Positions 7,681 through 8,951 of a stretch of DNA of 8,951 nucleotides are shown piece by piece (position 1 is the stretch's first letter; each line of letters opens with the position of its first letter). The stretch is from Gammaproteobacteria bacterium (lineage in GTDB: Bacteria; Pseudomonadota; Gammaproteobacteria; Nitrococcales; Nitrococcaceae). The notes beneath the pieces were generated by a model. It did not search any database, was not told the origin of the DNA, and saw only the letters and a list, made by a program, of their open reading frames with translations. Location of the stretch: contig JAGXLT010000024.1 in NCBI GenBank assembly GCA_018334525.1, positions 1-8,951 on the forward strand. Reading direction: 5' to 3'. Both the position numbers and the translations under genes were made by a program.

Positions 7681-7869
7681 CTAGAGCTCCTCAACCGCGA
7701 GCATGTAGGAAACCTTGTTGATCATGCCGCGGTTCTCGGGGGTGTCCTGCACAACCACACTATGGCGGATGCGACGTAAACCCAATCCGGCAACGCAGGC
7801 TTTATGCCGCGCAAGCCGACCGGTAACGCTGCGAGTCAACGTAACACGAAGTTGTTTGTTCTTAGCCAT
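7681..7869 (-). CDS. rpmD: 50S ribosomal protein L30
   Basis: Small large-subunit protein of the L30 family. It has 62 residues (E. coli 59), with the conserved [28 protein letters not shown] core (11-34) and [15 protein letters not shown] (42-56). The ATG lies 2 nt after the rpsE stop (TGA TC ATG). Only a poorly placed GAGG is seen upstream, so expression probably relies on re-initiation by ribosomes finishing rpsE. Spc operon position between rpsE and rplO is canonical. Confidence 0.98.
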   Translation of the reverse strand: MAKNKQLRVTLTRSVTGRLARHKACVAGLGLRRIRHSVVVQDTPENRGMINKVSYMLAVEEL

Positions 7870-7871
7870 GA

Positions 7872-8372
7872 TCAGCTTTGAACCTCTTCAACAGTTTTGC
7901 CGCGCTTAGCTGCGACCTGATCCGGTGAGCTGTAGTCGGCTAAAGCCTTAATGGTTGCGCGCACAACATTAACCGGGTTACGCGAGCCGATTGCCTTGGC
8001 CAGCACGTCCTGCACCCCAACCACTTCAAACACCGCACGCATGGCACCACCAGCGATAATGCCGGTACCTGCCGAGGCAGGCTGCATGAATACTTTGCTC
8101 GAACCATGGTTTGCAGTCATGGGATATTGCAACGTCGGCCCGTTCAGGCTGACTTTGCGCATGTTCTGCCGTGCTTTTTCCATCGCTTTCTGAATGGCCA
8201 GCGGCACTTCGCGCGCCTTACCATAACCAAAACCAACAGAGCCCTCGCCATCGCCGACCACAGTCAAGGCGGTGAAGCCGAACTGACGACCACCCTTTAC
8301 CACCTTGGCTACGCGGTTGATGGTGATGAGCTTTTCGCGAAAACCTTCACCGCTGACGTCGTTAGTCGCCAT
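7872..8372 (-). CDS. rpsE: 30S ribosomal protein S5
   Basis: Small-subunit protein at the mRNA entry channel, involved in decoding accuracy. It has 166 residues (E. coli 167). The N-terminal dsRNA-binding-like domain carries [19 protein letters not shown] (18-36) and [19 protein letters not shown] (39-57). The C-terminal domain carries [17 protein letters not shown] (98-114) and [12 protein letters not shown] (129-140). The loop around VKGGRQF, where spectinomycin-resistance changes are known in E. coli S5, looks wild type. ATG is preceded by a distant AGAGG. Gap to rplR is 17 nt. Confidence 0.99.
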   Translation of the reverse strand: MATNDVSGEGFREKLITINRVAKVVKGGRQFGFTALTVVGDGEGSVGFGYGKAREVPLAIQKAMEKARQNMRKVSLNGPTLQYPMTANHGSSKVFMQPASAGTGIIAGGAMRAVFEVVGVQDVLAKAIGSRNPVNVVRATIKALADYSSPDQVAAKRGKTVEEVQS

Positions 8373-8389
8373 AACCTATGCGCCTCTAT

Positions 8390-8743
8390 TCAAAATTTGA
8401 GTCCGGCTTCCCGGGCAGCATCGGCAATTGCCTGCACCCGGCCGTGATATTTGAAACCTGCACGATCGAACGCTACTTCCGTAATGCCCGCCGCCACGGC
8501 CCGCTCGGCAATTGCCTGACCGACCGCTCGAGCCGCTTCGATATTGCCGCCATGGGCAAGATCGCCGCGTACGCTTTTCTCCAGCGTAGAGGCTGCCGCC
8601 ACCGTTTGTGTCGCGTCCGCCGTAATTACTTGAGCGTATGTATGCCGAGGCGTGCGATGAATGGTCAATCGCACGGAGCCCAGCTCCCGCATCTTGGCGC
8701 GACTCTTTCGAGCCCGGCGCTGTCTTGCTGACTTTTTGTCCAT
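8390..8743 (-). CDS. rplR: 50S ribosomal protein L18
   Basis: 5S rRNA-binding protein of the central protuberance. From the ATG at 8743 it has 117 residues, exactly the E. coli length, beginning [15 protein letters not shown]. Other hallmarks: [19 protein letters not shown]-like [27 protein letters not shown] at the C-terminus. A GTG in frame 9 nt upstream (8752), overlapping the rplF stop, would add M-T-V; I prefer the ATG because its N-terminus and length match the family. The ribosome site upstream is weak (AAGAAG), fitting coupling to rplF, which ends 5 nt before this start. Confidence 0.98.
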   Translation of the reverse strand: MDKKSARQRRARKSRAKMRELGSVRLTIHRTPRHTYAQVITADATQTVAAASTLEKSVRGDLAHGGNIEAARAVGQAIAERAVAAGITEVAFDRAGFKYHGRVQAIADAAREAGLKF

Positions 8744-8748
8744 CACCG

Positions 8749-8951
8749 TCACTTCTTCTTGGCTTCCTTCATAATGACTCGCTCATCGGCATAACGAACG
8801 CCCTTGCCTTTATAAGGCTCCGGCGGACGATAGGCGCGGATATTCGCCGCCACCTGGCCGACCTGCTGCTTGTCAATACCTTTAACTACGACCTCCGTAT
8901 TAGACGGAGTTTCAACCGTAATCCCCTCGGGCACCGCATGCTCAACCGGAT
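8749..8951 (-). CDS. rplF: 50S ribosomal protein L6, C-terminal part (5' end outside window)
   Basis: Large-subunit protein near the sarcin-ricin loop and factor-binding site. The visible frame holds 66 complete codons of an expected ~177, reading back from the right edge: [17 protein letters not shown], then [29 protein letters not shown], ending in MKEAKKK. These are L6 C-terminal signatures (the GQVAA and [14 protein letters not shown] segments). The start codon lies beyond the window, so no start is assigned. It is followed after 5 nt by rplR. Confidence 0.97.
   Translation of the reverse strand, partial: PVEHAVPEGITVETPSNTEVVVKGIDKQQVGQVAANIRAYRPPEPYKGKGVRYADERVIMKEAKKK

Noticed and set aside
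8744..8752. Upstream GTG start for rplR adding three residues
   Set aside because: The ATG at 8743 gives the family's N-terminus MDKKSAR and the exact 117-residue length of E. coli L18.
1..8951. Mobile elements, CRISPR arrays, tRNA or rRNA genes, phage or defence genes
   Set aside because: I read both strands and saw no repeats, transposase-like frames or RNA gene patterns; the window is filled by housekeeping genes with short gaps.

Overview
This window is a conserved housekeeping stretch of a bacterial chromosome. Gene order and protein sequences point to a gammaproteobacterium of intermediate GC content: the 3' half of the spc ribosomal-protein operon runs into the complete alpha operon, the SecY and RpoA alpha-CTD sequences are of gammaproteobacterial type, and L36 is the 38-residue zinc-ribbon form. 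A halophilic or Ectothiorhodospiraceae-like source is possible, given an acidic patch in RpoA and an acidic tail on L17, but that is a weak guess.

Layout. Positions 1-1749 (+) hold the C-terminal ~582 residues of the excision-repair ATPase UvrA. Everything else is on the minus strand. Read in its transcribed direction, from the right edge leftward, it is: rplF (L6, 5' end cut off), rplR (L18), rpsE (S5), rpmD (L30), rplO (L15), secY and rpmJ (L36), which form the end of the spc operon. A recognisable sigma70-type promoter follows, then rpsM (S13), rpsK (S11), rpsD (S4), rpoA and rplQ (L17), the alpha operon. Malate dehydrogenase (mdh) follows only 14 nt after rplQ. mdh and uvrA converge, and their stop codons share one TTAA.

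How it works together. The block makes both ribosomal subunits (L6, L18, L30, L15, L36, L17; S5, S13, S11, S4), the alpha subunit of RNA polymerase and the SecY protein-export channel, so transcription, translation and export are co-expressed. Genes are packed with gaps of 0-90 nt. The two largest gaps, secY-rpmJ (82 nt) and rpmJ-rpsM (90 nt), hold the only clear non-coding signals: a pair of mutually exclusive hairpins and the alpha-operon promoter. A smaller hairpin sits between rpsD and rpoA. No gene-free stretch exceeds 300 bases.

I see no mobile element, CRISPR array, tRNA or rRNA, phage or defence gene, and no unknown protein-coding gene. I do not think a new biological system is present. 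The points most worth a second look are the attachment of a TCA-cycle enzyme to the end of the alpha operon, the zero-spacing convergent end with uvrA, a short alpha-operon leader with no visible room for an E. coli-style S4 pseudoknot, the secY-rpmJ hairpins, and an apparent internal shortening in UvrA.
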